Origin: Streptomyces venezuelae ATCC 10712 | GTDB lineage: Bacteria > Actinomycetota > Actinomycetes > Streptomycetales > Streptomycetaceae | Assembly (NCBI RefSeq): GCF_008639165.1 | Contig: NZ_CP029197.1 | Location: forward strand, 2,914,001 to 2,978,000 | Reading direction: 5' to 3' | DNA length: 64,000 nt | Made by a program: the position numbers and the translations under genes | Notes under the pieces: generated by a model | Seen by the model: the letters and a program-made list of their open reading frames with translations, nothing else | Database searches by the model: none | What the model was told of the DNA's origin: nothing | Part shown: positions 1 to 10,271 of the stretch, piece after piece | How positions within the stretch are numbered: the stretch's first letter is position 1 | How the letters are laid out: every line of letters starts with the position of its first letter

Positions 1-1440
1 ACCCATGTTGCTCCACCACTGCGTGGCGCCCTCGGCGGGGGCCACGATGTCGGTGGTGACGTTCTTCTTCGGCAGCTCGACGACGAGCGCCTGGGGGTTC
101 TTGGTGTTGTACTCCGAGACGCCCAGCTTGTGGGTGGTCTTGGTGGAGCGCTGCCAGTCGTTGACCTTGGCGTAGTTCAGCCAGCCGAGCTGGAGCTTGT
201 CCCAGGAGGTCATGTCGCCGGGCAGGTCGCCGATGGCGTCCTTGCCCTGGCCGAGCCAGGAACCGGACGACATGAGGGTCCAGAACCCGGTCGAGTTCTC
301 GCCGCCCGCGGTGTCGTAGTGGTCCGGCAGACCGAGGTCGTGGCCGTACTCGTGCGCGAAGACGCCGAGGCCGCCGTTCTCCGGCTGCATCGTGTAGTCG
401 CCGACCCAGATGCCGGTGTTGCCGATCGGGGTGCCGCCGGCCTTGTTGTTCGCCGGGCCGGTCTTGCCCGCGTTGGTGCCGTAGGCGTACCAGCGGTGGG
501 CCCAGAGGGCGTTGGTGCCCTCGGCGCCGCCGCCGGCCGACTCGTCCTCGCCCGCGTGCACGAGCTGGAAGTGGTCGATGTAGCCGTCGGGCTCGTTGAA
601 GTTGCCGTCGCCGTCGAAGTCGTAACGGTCCCACTGGTCGTACTCGGCCAGCGTGGCCTTGATCTGGGCGTCGGTCTTGCCCTTGGCCTTCTGGTCGGCC
701 GTCCAGGCGTCGAGGCCGTCGCGGACGGTGTCCCAGACGTTGGAGCAGTTGGTCTGGCCGCAGTAGTTCGAGCCGTAGCGGGCCTCGTTGTACGGGACCT
801 TGACCCAGTCGGAGACCGTGCCGTCGACCGAGTAGCGGCCGGACGAGGTCTTCTCGTAGTAGGTCTTCAGCGACTCCTTGGGCTGTCCCTTGGCGTCCTT
901 GCCGGTGCCGAAGTACAGGTCCTGGAAGTGCTTCTGGTTGTAGTCCGCCTGCCAGGCCGTGGAGTTGTCGTTCGCACGGTCCGGCTTGGCTATGCGGTTG
1001 TGCAGGGGGCCGGGCTCGCCGCCGTACTTCGGCTTGAGGTCCGGGGTGTCGTCGTCCTTGCGGTCGACCAGGGTGGTGTTGTCCACCTGGTCGCCGAACT
1101 CGACGAGGATCGTGAAGATCTTGTCGGTCTTCTCCCGGCCGAGCTCGACGTACTTCTTGCTGTCGAGCTTGACGACCTTCGAGCCGTTGCGGCTCTCGAC
1201 CTTGGCCTCGCCGTTCAGCACCTGCTCCAGGGCAGCCTTGCGCTGCTGCGCCTGCTGCTCGCTGTAGGGGCCTTCGAGGTCGTGGTCGACCGTCGTCTTG
1301 TCGACGGTCTGGATGCCGGCCGGCGTCACGCTGCCGTGGTTGTCGGCCCAGGCGGTGGTGAAGGTCGAGGCGGTGGCGGCGGTGGCCGCGAGCGCCACGA
1401 CGACTGCGGACGCTCTGATCGCCCGTCGTCTGTTGGTCAC
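1..1440 (-). CDS. Secreted M6-family (immune inhibitor A-like) metalloprotease, C-terminus beyond window
   Basis: Zinc endopeptidase that is probably exported and degrades extracellular protein. The GTG start at 1440 gives VTNRRRAIRAS followed by a hydrophobic stretch ending near TTAWA, a classic Sec signal peptide, with GGGGAGGA just upstream as ribosome-binding site. The first 480 residues are visible and the frame is still open at base 1. The zinc motif HEYGHDLGLPDHYD is present, with the catalytic Glu between the two His, followed by the TLMSSGSW segment typical of M6 peptidases. Family members are usually 700-800 residues, so the missing C-terminal part should carry beta-sandwich domains. 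The gene stands alone with a long upstream region. Confidence 0.9.
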   Translation of the reverse strand, partial: MTNRRRAIRASAVVVALAATAATASTFTTAWADNHGSVTPAGIQTVDKTTVDHDLEGPYSEQQAQQRKAALEQVLNGEAKVESRNGSKVVKLDSKKYVELGREKTDKIFTILVEFGDQVDNTTLVDRKDDDTPDLKPKYGGEPGPLHNRIAKPDRANDNSTAWQADYNQKHFQDLYFGTGKDAKGQPKESLKTYYEKTSSGRYSVDGTVSDWVKVPYNEARYGSNYCGQTNCSNVWDTVRDGLDAWTADQKAKGKTDAQIKATLAEYDQWDRYDFDGDGNFNEPDGYIDHFQLVHAGEDESAGGGAEGTNALWAHRWYAYGTNAGKTGPANNKAGGTPIGNTGIWVGDYTMQPENGGLGVFAHEYGHDLGLPDHYDTAGGENSTGFWTLMSSGSWLGQGKDAIGDLPGDMTSWDKLQLGWLNYAKVNDWQRSTKTTHKLGVSEYNTKNPQALVVELPKKNVTTDIVAPAEGATQWWSNMG

Positions 1441-1800
1441 TTGATATGTCCTCCCCGGCGCCCGCGCTTCGGACCGAAGGTGGGGTGTCCGTCCGGCGGG
1501 TCGCGCGTCACAAGTGACGACATTCGACCGGAGGGAGACAAGAAAAGACAGATCTTGACTTGCACAGACCAAGTGCACTATGTGGGAGTCGGATTTCGAT
1601 ATCCGGACACTCTCCTGTCCCTCCCCGGACGCCCCCCGGACCTCAAGAGGCGCATTGACGGCGGCACTTGCTCGCCCGCATGACTCCGTGCGCCCCCTGT
1701 GCACCCGGCACTGTGGGGTGGCTCACGCTTACGTTGGGTCCGCCCGGGCATCCACTGCCGTAGGGAGTCGAACCGTTGTCCTGAGAGGGCGGTACCCGTC
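1441..1800. other. Intergenic region between divergent protease and membrane-protein genes
   Basis: No convincing gene. It holds a 6-bp inverted repeat (1506-1519) near the protease side and, on the plus strand, a possible promoter: TTGACT (1555-1560), an 18-base spacer and TATGTG (1579-1584), with a TGCAC/GTGCA inverted repeat inside the spacer. The remainder up to the GAGAGGG site before 1801 shows nothing I recognise. Confidence 0.4.
1506..1519. promoter_or_regulatory. CGTCAC-AA-GTGACG inverted repeat, possible operator
   Basis: A perfect 6-bp inverted repeat with a 2-base centre, 66 bases upstream of the metalloprotease start. The position suits a repressor or activator site for that gene. 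No matching regulator is encoded nearby, so this is only a pattern-based call. Confidence 0.3.
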
Positions 1801-2115
1801 ATGCAGCGACCGAACGCCGCGCAGCTCGCCTACGGTTCGGCCACCGTCGTCGTCGCGACCGTCGCCCTGCTGCTGCTCTCCGGCACCACCAGCACCCTGG
1901 GCATCACCGCGGTCAGCCTCGCCGGACTGCTGCTCGGACTGCTCGTGGCGGTGACGATGCCGGTGCGGACGACCGCCGTCAAGGCCCCGGACGAGGTTCC
2001 GGCGCAGGTTCCGGTGCACGTCCAGGCACAGGCCGCCGCTTCCCCCGAGAACGAGAAGATCCGGGTACCGGCACCGCGTGTGGGCGCGGGGGCCGATGCC
2101 CGGATCTCTTCGTGA
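1801..2115 (+). CDS. Small hydrophobic membrane protein of unknown function
   Basis: 104 residues starting MQRPNAAQLAYG. The ATG at 1801 has GAGAGGG about 9 bases upstream; longer in-frame starts lack a site and extend into non-coding-looking sequence. Residues about 10-30 and 33-53 form two hydrophobic segments, so a short membrane hairpin is likely. They are followed by a charged, Pro/Val/Gln-rich tail that would lie outside the membrane. It converges with the RDD gene 10 bases away. I recognise no family motif. Confidence 0.7.
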   Translation: MQRPNAAQLAYGSATVVVATVALLLLSGTTSTLGITAVSLAGLLLGLLVAVTMPVRTTAVKAPDEVPAQVPVHVQAQAAASPENEKIRVPAPRVGAGADARISS

Positions 2116-2125
2116 AGGGGTCCGC

Positions 2126-2905
2126 TCACCGCGGGACGGAGACCACCACCGTCTTCGCCGCCTTGTCGTGCAGACCCTGCTTGTAGGGCTTGTCGACCAG
2201 GATCAGGATCAGGATCAGCAGCGGCCACAGGCAGGCGCAGCAGATCAGCGCGGGCAGCCACAGGACCACGGCGCGCAGCAGCGACTGGCTCATCGGGGGC
2301 GTCGAGCCGTCGTTGAGCATCGCGACCCGCAGCTTCATCCACTTCTTGCCGAGGGTCTGGCCGTCCTTCGCCACCATCACCGTGTCGTACGCGACGTACG
2401 CGACGATCGTGATCAGCTGGAAGACCAGCTGGCTGCCGCCGTTGAGGCTGTTGACCGTGTCGCCGAAGTCGTTGCCGTCGTCGGTCGCCCGCGAGTAGAT
2501 GTCGAACGGGATGCCGATGAGCGCCAGCGGGATCGCGATGATCAGCCAGTCGATGATCCGGGCGATGATGCGCTTGCCGGACTCGGCGAGCGGCGGCATC
2601 CCGGAGAGCGGGTCGCTCCCGCCGTAACCGCCGCCGTAGCCGCCGTACGGGGGCGGGGGCGGCGGCATGCCGTTGTCGTACGGGGAGCCGCCCGTGGGGC
2701 CGTACGGCGAACCCCCCGAGGGTCCGTACGGACTCCCGGACGGGGGCCCCTCGGGGGGCGGCGGTCCGGACGGCGGCGGCCCGGACGAAGGCGGCGGCCC
2801 GGGCGGGGGCGGCTGGCCGGCGGAGGGCGGCGGAGGCTCCTGCGGCCTCTTGAGGAAGGGGTCGTCCTCGGGCGGCTGGTCGGGCGGCGGCTGGTCGGTG
2901 CTCAT
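2126..2905 (-). CDS. RDD-family membrane protein with Pro/Gly-rich N-terminus
   Basis: 259 residues. The first about 115 are very rich in Pro, Gly and Tyr (repeats of the type GGSPYGPTGG) and should be disordered and cytoplasmic. The RDD domain follows: KRIIARIIDWLIIAIPLAL with the Arg-Asp pair in the first helix, then further hydrophobic helices and the GKKWMKLRV segment typical of the family. RDD proteins are small polytopic membrane proteins of mostly unknown function; some act in ion exchange. It lies downstream of a second RDD gene on the same strand, with a hairpin between them, so the two may be separate transcription units. Confidence 0.85.
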   Translation of the reverse strand: MSTDQPPPDQPPEDDPFLKRPQEPPPPSAGQPPPPGPPPSSGPPPSGPPPPEGPPSGSPYGPSGGSPYGPTGGSPYDNGMPPPPPPYGGYGGGYGGSDPLSGMPPLAESGKRIIARIIDWLIIAIPLALIGIPFDIYSRATDDGNDFGDTVNSLNGGSQLVFQLITIVAYVAYDTVMVAKDGQTLGKKWMKLRVAMLNDGSTPPMSQSLLRAVVLWLPALICCACLWPLLILILILVDKPYKQGLHDKAAKTVVVSVPR

Positions 2906-2960
2906 GGGGGCAGTGCATCCCGGGCCGGGAGCCCCCGCAAGGAATCACCGCCCGTTCGGG

Positions 2961-2983
2961 GGACCCCCGGCCGTCGGGGGTCC
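2961..2983 (-). terminator. Hairpin downstream of the larger RDD gene
   Basis: GGACCCCCG and CGGGGGTCC form a 9-bp perfect stem around a 5-base loop, starting 15 bases past the stop codon at 2998. There is no clear U tract, as is common in Streptomyces. Confidence 0.5.
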
Positions 2984-2997
2984 GGGACGGCGGCGGG

Positions 2998-4536
2998 TCA
3001 GCGGGCGACGAAGGTACGGGCGGCCTTGTCGTGCCAGCACTGGCGCCAGGGCCGGTCGAAGAGGCACCACAGGACGTTGAGCACCCCGATGGCCAGGAGC
3101 CCGAGGACCCCGTAGACGAGCCAGCGGCGCAGCGCCGCTCCGAACCTCGGCGGCTGGTGCGCCTCGATGTCCCGCACCTCGATCCCGCACAGCTTCTTGC
3201 CGAGCGTGCGGCCCCACTTGGCGACCGGCAGCACCTCGTACAGGACACCGATGACGAGGAACGCGGCCAGCGCGATGCCGAACTGGACGGAGGTCGTGCC
3301 GTCCACCAGCCAGACCTGGACGGTGGCGCCGGACTGCTTGGCCGCCTCGATCTTGCCGTCGATGTGGTCGAGGGCCGCGGTCACCAACGGGAACGCGGCG
3401 GCGCCGACGAGCGCGCCCAGGACGAGGGTGTCGACCAGCCGGGCGAGCAGCCGTCGGCCGAGCCCCGCGGGGCGGGCGGAGGCCTGCGCGCGGGCCGCCT
3501 GCACGAACAGGTCGTCGACGGGCGGCTTCCAGGGGACGACGGGCTGCTGCTGTTCCTGCGGCTGGGACTGCTGGGCCCAGGAGGGGGCCGCGGGCGCGGG
3601 AGCCGGAACCTGCGCCTGCTGTACGGGAGCCGGGGTGGGCGACTGCTGTACGGGGGGCTGCTGGACGGGCGTTCGCTGTACGGGCGTCTGCTGTACGGGC
3701 GTCTGCTGTACGGGGGTGGGGGCGGGGGCCGCCGTCACCGGCTCGGGCGCGGCCGGCTGGGGCGCGGCCGGCTGGGGCCGGAGGGCCTGAGGGGTCTGGG
3801 GGGTCCGGGGGGCTTGAGGCGCCTGGGAGGACTGGGGGCTGTGCGGGGTCTGAGGGGGCTCAGGAGCCTGCGGGGCCTGGGGGGCCGGCTCGGGCTGGCG
3901 CTGGGCGGGGGCGGGCGTGGGCATCGGCGTGACGGGCATGCCGCCGAGCCGCGCGGCTCCCCCGGCCGTCCGGGGGTCGGCGGCGCGCTCGGGAGCGGGC
4001 TCCCGCACCTCGGTGGGCTCGTTCGCGCCGGCCACCGGCCAGTCCGCCGGGGTCCGCGGGTCGGGGGTCCGGGGCGAGCCCCAGGAGACCCGCTGGTCGC
4101 GCTCGCCGCCGAAGCCGGTCTGGCGGGAGGTGTCGGCCTGCCAGGCGGAGGCGGGTTCGGCCGCGGCCGGCTCCTCGTCGAAGAAGACCGGCCCGGTCTC
4201 CTCGACGGTCGGGACCGGTGCGGGCGCCTGGGCCTGGGCGGGGACGTGCGCCGGGGCCTGGACCTGCGCGGGCGGCGCGGAGGCGGCGGGCCGCGCGGGC
4301 TCGGCGACGCTCTGCACGGAGACGGGCGCGGGGGCCGGGCCGGAGGCCAGGATCGGGCCGGCCGGGATCGCCGAGGCGGGCGGACGGGGCGCGGCCTCGC
4401 CGTCCTTGGGCGCGGGCCGGCTCGTGCCGGGGACCCAGGCGGCGCCGTTCCAGAACCGGATGTATCCGGGAATGGACGGGTCCGGGTAGTACCCCGCCTG
4501 CGGTACCTCTTCGCCGCCTCCAGGAGGAGTAGCCAC
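2998..4536 (-). CDS. DUF2510 and RDD domain membrane protein with long disordered linker
   Basis: 512 residues. Residues about 12-37 (AGYYPDPSIPGYIRFWNG and the following Trp) match the short DUF2510 motif found at the N-terminus of many actinobacterial membrane proteins. Residues about 40-345 are a Pro/Ala/Gln-rich linker with QTPVQ-type repeats. The C-terminal about 160 residues are an RDD domain (GLGRRLLARLVDTLVLGAL, further helices, GRTLGKKLCGIEV). The architecture suggests a cytoplasmic DUF2510 module tethered by a flexible arm to a membrane domain. Function is unknown. Confidence 0.85.
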   Translation of the reverse strand: MATPPGGGEEVPQAGYYPDPSIPGYIRFWNGAAWVPGTSRPAPKDGEAAPRPPASAIPAGPILASGPAPAPVSVQSVAEPARPAASAPPAQVQAPAHVPAQAQAPAPVPTVEETGPVFFDEEPAAAEPASAWQADTSRQTGFGGERDQRVSWGSPRTPDPRTPADWPVAGANEPTEVREPAPERAADPRTAGGAARLGGMPVTPMPTPAPAQRQPEPAPQAPQAPEPPQTPHSPQSSQAPQAPRTPQTPQALRPQPAAPQPAAPEPVTAAPAPTPVQQTPVQQTPVQRTPVQQPPVQQSPTPAPVQQAQVPAPAPAAPSWAQQSQPQEQQQPVVPWKPPVDDLFVQAARAQASARPAGLGRRLLARLVDTLVLGALVGAAAFPLVTAALDHIDGKIEAAKQSGATVQVWLVDGTTSVQFGIALAAFLVIGVLYEVLPVAKWGRTLGKKLCGIEVRDIEAHQPPRFGAALRRWLVYGVLGLLAIGVLNVLWCLFDRPWRQCWHDKAARTFVAR

Positions 4537-4870
4537 TGCCCCGACTCCGTTCAGTCACAACGCCCTTGATCCGCGCGGCCGCGTGCCGGGCGTGCCGCGC
4601 CCAAGGAGGACAGTAACGAAGAACGTCCCCGAGGGAAGAAAGAGCCCGGGAGAAAGCCCGCCTTCGGGGGGACGCGTACCGGAATCGATCACTCCCGGTG
4701 ATGTTCGGGCCGGTACATGGGCCTTGCCCGCCGGCTACCGTCCCCTCGCACCTCCTACCCGGAAAAAACTTCCCGAAAAAACTTCCCGAAGTCGCGTAAT
4801 GAGCCGTGGGTGCCCCGCTCTCTCCTGGTGAAGGCCCGCCCGGGGCCGGTCCGCGAGAGGGAGAACGACC
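4537..4870. other. Intergenic region with ssg promoter candidates
   Basis: No gene seen. The notable content is the 13-bp tandem repeat at 4762-4787 with an attached ACTTC-CC-GAAGT inverted repeat (4781-4792). The GAGAGGGAGAA ribosome-binding site lies directly before the GTG at 4871. Confidence 0.5.
4762..4787. repeat. Two perfect tandem copies of GAAAAAACTTCCC
   Basis: Copies at 4762-4774 and 4775-4787, followed by GAAGT, which creates the inverted repeat ACTTCCCGAAGT. An A-rich tandem repeat is conspicuous in this G+C-rich genome and sits 83-108 bases upstream of the sporulation gene, as a regulator-binding array would. Confidence 0.6.
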
Positions 4871-5362
4871 GTGCAGAACACCGACAACACCACCGTCGAG
4901 CGCGAGCTGGAACTGAAGCTGGTGCTCTCGCCCGAGCGCGCCGTCCCCGTCCCCGCCCGGCTCGCCTACCGCACCGACGACCCGTACGCCGTCCACATCA
5001 CGTTCCACGTCGGCACCGACCACCCGGTCAACTGGACGTTCGCCCGCGAACTCCTCGTCGAGGGCGTGTTCCGTGCCTGCGGCCACGGCGACGTGCGGAT
5101 CTGGCCCACCAAGGTCGACGGCCGCAACGTCGTCCTGATGGCGCTCTCCTCCCCCGACGGCGACGCGCTGCTCGAAGCCCCGTCCGCGCAGGTGTCCGCC
5201 TGGCTGGAGCGGACCCTGCGCGCGGTGCCGCCGGGCACCGAGTCCGACCGGCTCGGCATCGACGACGGCCTCGCCGAACTCCTGGCCACCACCGTGATCG
5301 CCGACGAGCTGTGGCTGCGCGACCCGTGGCCGTCGGACGAGTCGCAGGACGGCGAGCAGTGA
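4871..5362 (+). CDS. ssgG: SsgA-like sporulation/cell division regulator
   Basis: 163 residues. The segments DDPYAVHITFHVG, WTFARELLVEGV, GHGDVRIWP and ALSSPDGDALLEAP are hallmarks of the SsgA-like proteins. These are found only in morphologically complex actinomycetes and position or activate division and spore-wall machinery (SsgB recruits FtsZ). Its place near the GlcD-type oxidase and hpd matches my recollection of the ssgG locus in S. coelicolor, hence the symbol; the family call is certain and the paralogue assignment is probable. SsgG helps place septa correctly in aerial hyphae. GTG start with a good ribosome-binding site. A repeat array lies upstream. Confidence 0.85.
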   Translation: MQNTDNTTVERELELKLVLSPERAVPVPARLAYRTDDPYAVHITFHVGTDHPVNWTFARELLVEGVFRACGHGDVRIWPTKVDGRNVVLMALSSPDGDALLEAPSAQVSAWLERTLRAVPPGTESDRLGIDDGLAELLATTVIADELWLRDPWPSDESQDGEQ

Positions 5363-5391
5363 GCCCCGTACCCCCTCGTGCGGAGCGGGAC

Positions 5392-6759
5392 TCAGAAGAG
5401 CTTTCCGGGGTTGAGCAGCCCCAGCGGGTCGAACGTGGCCTTGATCCCGCGCTGGAGTTCCAGGCCGACCGGCCCCAGCTCCCGCGCCAGCCAGTCCTTC
5501 TTGAGGACGCCCACACCGTGCTCGCCGGTGATCGTGCCGCCGAGCGCGAGGCCGAGCGCCATGATCTCGTCGAAGGACTCGCGGGCGCGCCGCGACTCGT
5601 CCTCGTCGGTGTGGTCGAAGCAGACGACGGGATGGGTGTTGCCGTCTCCGGCGTGCGCGCAGACACCGATGGTGAGGCCGTACTTCCGGGCGACGGCCGC
5701 CGTGCCGTCGAGCATCTCGGCGAGCCGCGTCCGTGGCACGCACACGTCGTCGATCATCGTCGCGGACTTGATCGTCTCCAGGGCCGTGAGCGAGAGCCGG
5801 CGCGCCTGGAGGAGGAGTTCGGACTCGGCGGTGTCCGCGGCCGGGACGACCTCCGTGGCGCCCGCCGCCTTGCACAGCTCCCCGACGGCGGCCAGGTCGG
5901 CGGCCGGGTCCGGGGTGTCGAAGGCACACAAGAGCAGCGCTTCGGTGGTGTCGGGCAGACCCATGCGCGCCAGCTTGTTGACCGCCTGGACGGTGGTGCG
6001 GTCCATCAGCTCGAGCAGCGACGGGGTGTGGCCGCGCTCCATGATCGCGCAGACGGCCTCGCAGGCGGCCGCCGACGAGGGGAACTCGGCGGCCAGCGCG
6101 AGCTGCGCCGGAGGCTGCGGCCGCAGGGCCAGGACGGCCCGCACGACGATGCCGAGGCTCCCCTCCGAGCCGACGAAGAGCCTGGTCAGGTCATATCCGG
6201 CGACGCCCTTGGCGGTGCGGCGGCCGGTGGTCAGGAGGCGGCCGTCGGCGAGGACGACGTCGAGACCGAGGACGTACTCCGCGGTCACCCCGTACTTCAC
6301 ACAGCACAGGCCCCCCGAGGCCGTACCGATGTTCCCGCCGATGGTGCACATCTCCCAGCTGGACGGGTCCGGCGGGTAGTACAGGCCGTGCTCGGCGACG
6401 GCCCGTGAGAGCACGGCGTTGATCACACCCGGTTCGACGACGGCGATCCGGTCGACCGGGTTGATCTCCAGGATGCGGTCCATCTTCACCAGGGAGAGCA
6501 CGATGCAGCCCTCGGAGGCGTTGGCGCCGCCGGAGAGGCCCGTGCGGGCGCCCTGGGGGACGACCGGGACGCGGAGTTCGGTCGCGGTGCGCATCACGTG
6601 CCGCACCTGCTCCACGGTGCGCGGGAGCACGACGACGGCGGGGGCGCCGGACTCGCAGAAGCTCGCCATGTCGTTCGCGTAGGAGGCGGTCACGTCCGGA
6701 TCGGTGAGCAGCGCCTCGGCGGGGAGACCCGCGCGCAGTCGCGTCAGAAGATCGTCCAT
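5392..6759 (-). CDS. FAD-linked oxidase, GlcD/D-lactate dehydrogenase type
   Basis: 455 residues. The N-terminal PCMH-type FAD domain shows VPVVPQGARTGLSGGAN (the pyrophosphate-binding loop), TIGGNIGTASGG and VGSEGSLGIV. The C-terminal cap contains HAGDGNTHP and ends with the signature GTITGEHGVGVLKKDWL and DPLGLLNPGKLF. This matches glycolate oxidase subunit D and (S/R)-2-hydroxyacid dehydrogenases, which oxidise 2-hydroxyacids to 2-oxoacids and pass electrons to the respiratory chain or a partner iron-sulfur subunit. No GlcE/GlcF partner lies beside it. The substrate cannot be read from the sequence. It converges with ssgG, only 29 bases away. Confidence 0.88.
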   Translation of the reverse strand: MDDLLTRLRAGLPAEALLTDPDVTASYANDMASFCESGAPAVVVLPRTVEQVRHVMRTATELRVPVVPQGARTGLSGGANASEGCIVLSLVKMDRILEINPVDRIAVVEPGVINAVLSRAVAEHGLYYPPDPSSWEMCTIGGNIGTASGGLCCVKYGVTAEYVLGLDVVLADGRLLTTGRRTAKGVAGYDLTRLFVGSEGSLGIVVRAVLALRPQPPAQLALAAEFPSSAAACEAVCAIMERGHTPSLLELMDRTTVQAVNKLARMGLPDTTEALLLCAFDTPDPAADLAAVGELCKAAGATEVVPAADTAESELLLQARRLSLTALETIKSATMIDDVCVPRTRLAEMLDGTAAVARKYGLTIGVCAHAGDGNTHPVVCFDHTDEDESRRARESFDEIMALGLALGGTITGEHGVGVLKKDWLARELGPVGLELQRGIKATFDPLGLLNPGKLF

Positions 6760-6848
6760 GCGTCCAGCGTGGCACCCGGGGCCATCGGTGTGAACCCGCC
6801 GGGGCGGGCGCTTCGTGTGCTCTTCGTACAGGTGCGGGCGGGAGCACA

Positions 6849-8327
6849 GTGAGCGCCATGAAGACGCAGAACGTGTCGAGGACGGTCCTGGCGGCCGGAG
6901 TGGGCGCGGTGCTCGCGGCGACGGCGCTGGTGTACGTCCCCGAGTTCCTCGACCAGGGGCCGCCGGCCCCGCCCGGCCCCGCGGAACGGGCGACGATCGC
7001 GGCGCACGCGGGCGCGCAGGCCTCGCTGCCCGACCTGGCCGCGCTGATCACCGACCGGGAGAAGTGGCTGCGCGCCCACCCCGGCGACGACGCGTCCTGG
7101 GCCGAGCTCGGCGCGGCGTACACGGAGCGCGGGATGCGCCGCGGGGACCCGCGGGACTACCCGCGGGCCGAACGGGCGTTGCGGCGCTCCCTCGCCGAAC
7201 GGCCCGCCGCGCGCGGCAATCTGGACGCACAGCTGGCGCTGGGGGCGCTCGCGGGGGCGCGCGGCGACTGGAAGTCGGCGAAGGAATGGGGCGAGAAGGT
7301 CCGCAAGGCCGACCCGAAACGGTGGCCCGCCTACCCGGTCCTGATGGACGCGTACAACGGCCTCGGGGACTACGCGGCGGCCCAGAAGGCCATGGAGACC
7401 CTGGAAGAGCTCCACTCGGGCGCCGCGGTGCGCACCAGGGCCTCGCAGACCTTCCGCGACCGGGGCTGGCGCGAGGACGCCGACGCGGCCGCCCTCGACG
7501 CGGCGGCGCTCGCGGAGACCGACGCCGAGAAGGCGGCCTCGCTCGCGCGGCTCGGGGACCTGGCGTGGGAGCGGGGCGAACCGGAAGAGGCGCTCGGCCG
7601 GTACGGGACGGCGCTGCGGCTCGTACCGGACCACGGGCCCTCGCTCGCGGGCCGCGCGCGGGCGCTCACGGCGCTCGGCCGGACCGACGAGGCGCTGCGG
7701 GACTGGCGGGCGGCGCTCGCCCGGCTGCCGCTCCCGGAGTACGTCCTTGAGGCCGGCGAACTGCACGAGTCACTGGGCCTGGACGGGGACGCGCGGGCCC
7801 TGTACGAGCGGCTGCGGACCGGCACCTGGGTCCGCGGGGAAGTGGCCCTGGCGCTGCTCGACGCCGACCACGGCGATCCGGCGGCGGCGGTCACCCGGAT
7901 GCGGGCGGAGTGGGCGCGCGGACACCGCTCGGTGCGGGTGGCGGACGCGCTGGGGTGGGCGCTGTACCGGTCGGGCGCGCCCAAGGAGGCGCTGGAGTAC
8001 GCGAAGAGGGCCACGGACGAGGGGCTGCGGAGCGCGCTGTTCTCCTACCACCGGGGGATGATCGAGCGGGCCGTCGAGGAGTACGGGCCGGCCCGCCGCC
8101 ACCTGGCGGAGGCGCTGCGGATCAACCCGCACTTCTCGCCGCTGCACGCGGGGGCGGCGCGGGAGGCGGCGACGACCCTCGGTGACCCCCCGGACGAACT
8201 CCCCCGAGACCTCCGCCCCGTTGTGGGCAATCGTCCGCCAGGGGCGATGGGGGTCCCCCCTGCTCGAGCGAAGCCGAGAGCTTGGGGGAGGGTGGGCACA
8301 ACGGACGGTGCCCCTAGCCGGGCCTAG
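6849..8327 (+). CDS. Membrane-anchored tetratricopeptide repeat protein
   Basis: 492 residues from GTG at 6849 (an ATG at 6858 is an equal candidate). An N-terminal hydrophobic segment at about residues 10-30 (TVLAAGVGAVLAATALVYV) should be a signal anchor. The rest is alpha-helical TPR repeats, for example ASWAELGAAYTERGM, GNLDAQLALGALAG and EALGRYGTALRLVP, spanning residues about 70-450. It is probably a scaffold for protein interaction on the outer face of the membrane. The last roughly 40 residues are encoded by the nested intergenic repeats at 8221-8304, so the natural C-terminus was probably replaced or extended by repeat insertion. No enzymatic motif. Confidence 0.8.
   Translation: MSAMKTQNVSRTVLAAGVGAVLAATALVYVPEFLDQGPPAPPGPAERATIAAHAGAQASLPDLAALITDREKWLRAHPGDDASWAELGAAYTERGMRRGDPRDYPRAERALRRSLAERPAARGNLDAQLALGALAGARGDWKSAKEWGEKVRKADPKRWPAYPVLMDAYNGLGDYAAAQKAMETLEELHSGAAVRTRASQTFRDRGWREDADAAALDAAALAETDAEKAASLARLGDLAWERGEPEEALGRYGTALRLVPDHGPSLAGRARALTALGRTDEALRDWRAALARLPLPEYVLEAGELHESLGLDGDARALYERLRTGTWVRGEVALALLDADHGDPAAAVTRMRAEWARGHRSVRVADALGWALYRSGAPKEALEYAKRATDEGLRSALFSYHRGMIERAVEEYGPARRHLAEALRINPHFSPLHAGAAREAATTLGDPPDELPRDLRPVVGNRPPGAMGVPPARAKPRAWGRVGTTDGAPSRA
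8221..8304. repeat. Streptomyces intergenic palindrome (TTGTGGGCAATCGTCC family), interrupted copy
   Basis: The left arm TTGTGGGCAATCGTCC begins at 8221 and the right arm GGTGGGCACAA ends about 8301. In the intact copy at 8420-8460 the arms are joined by a short CG-rich loop. Here a second, unrelated repeat (8249-8292) sits between them. The sequence is read as the C-terminal codons of the TPR gene. Confidence 0.7.
8249..8292. repeat. GGGGGTCCCCCC-CTCGAGCGAAGCCGAGAGC-TTGGGGGAGG repeat element
   Basis: A compact element with a GCTCGAGCGAAGCCGAGAGC core and G/C-run ends that can pair. From memory this sequence occurs many times between genes in Streptomyces chromosomes. It contains no gene and behaves like a small non-autonomous repeat. 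Here it lies inside another repeat. Confidence 0.65.
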
Positions 8328-8419
8328 GCTTTCGCGCCTGAACCCGCACCGGATGCGTGCCGCGCAGTAGGTGCGGGTCCAGGCACAAGGGGCGGAGGCG
8401 CCGCCAAGCGCGCCGTCCC

Positions 8420-8460
8420 GTGTGCCCACCCGTCCCGCCCTGCGGGACGATTGCCCACAC
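8420..8460. repeat. Streptomyces intergenic palindrome, intact copy
   Basis: Reverse-strand version of the element at 8221: GTGTGCCCACCCGTCCCGCC, then TGCGGGACGATTGCCCACAC. It forms an imperfect hairpin with GTGTG/CACAC ends. It lies just downstream of hpd and may end transcription from both converging genes. Confidence 0.7.
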
Positions 8461-8469
8461 GGGGGCGCG

Positions 8470-10204
<1,735 letters not shown>

Positions 10205-10271
10205 GCCGGGCCGCCCGGAGACGGCGGCGGTTGCTGCTGCCGCTGCCCCTGCCAAAGCTCCAAAGAAACCC

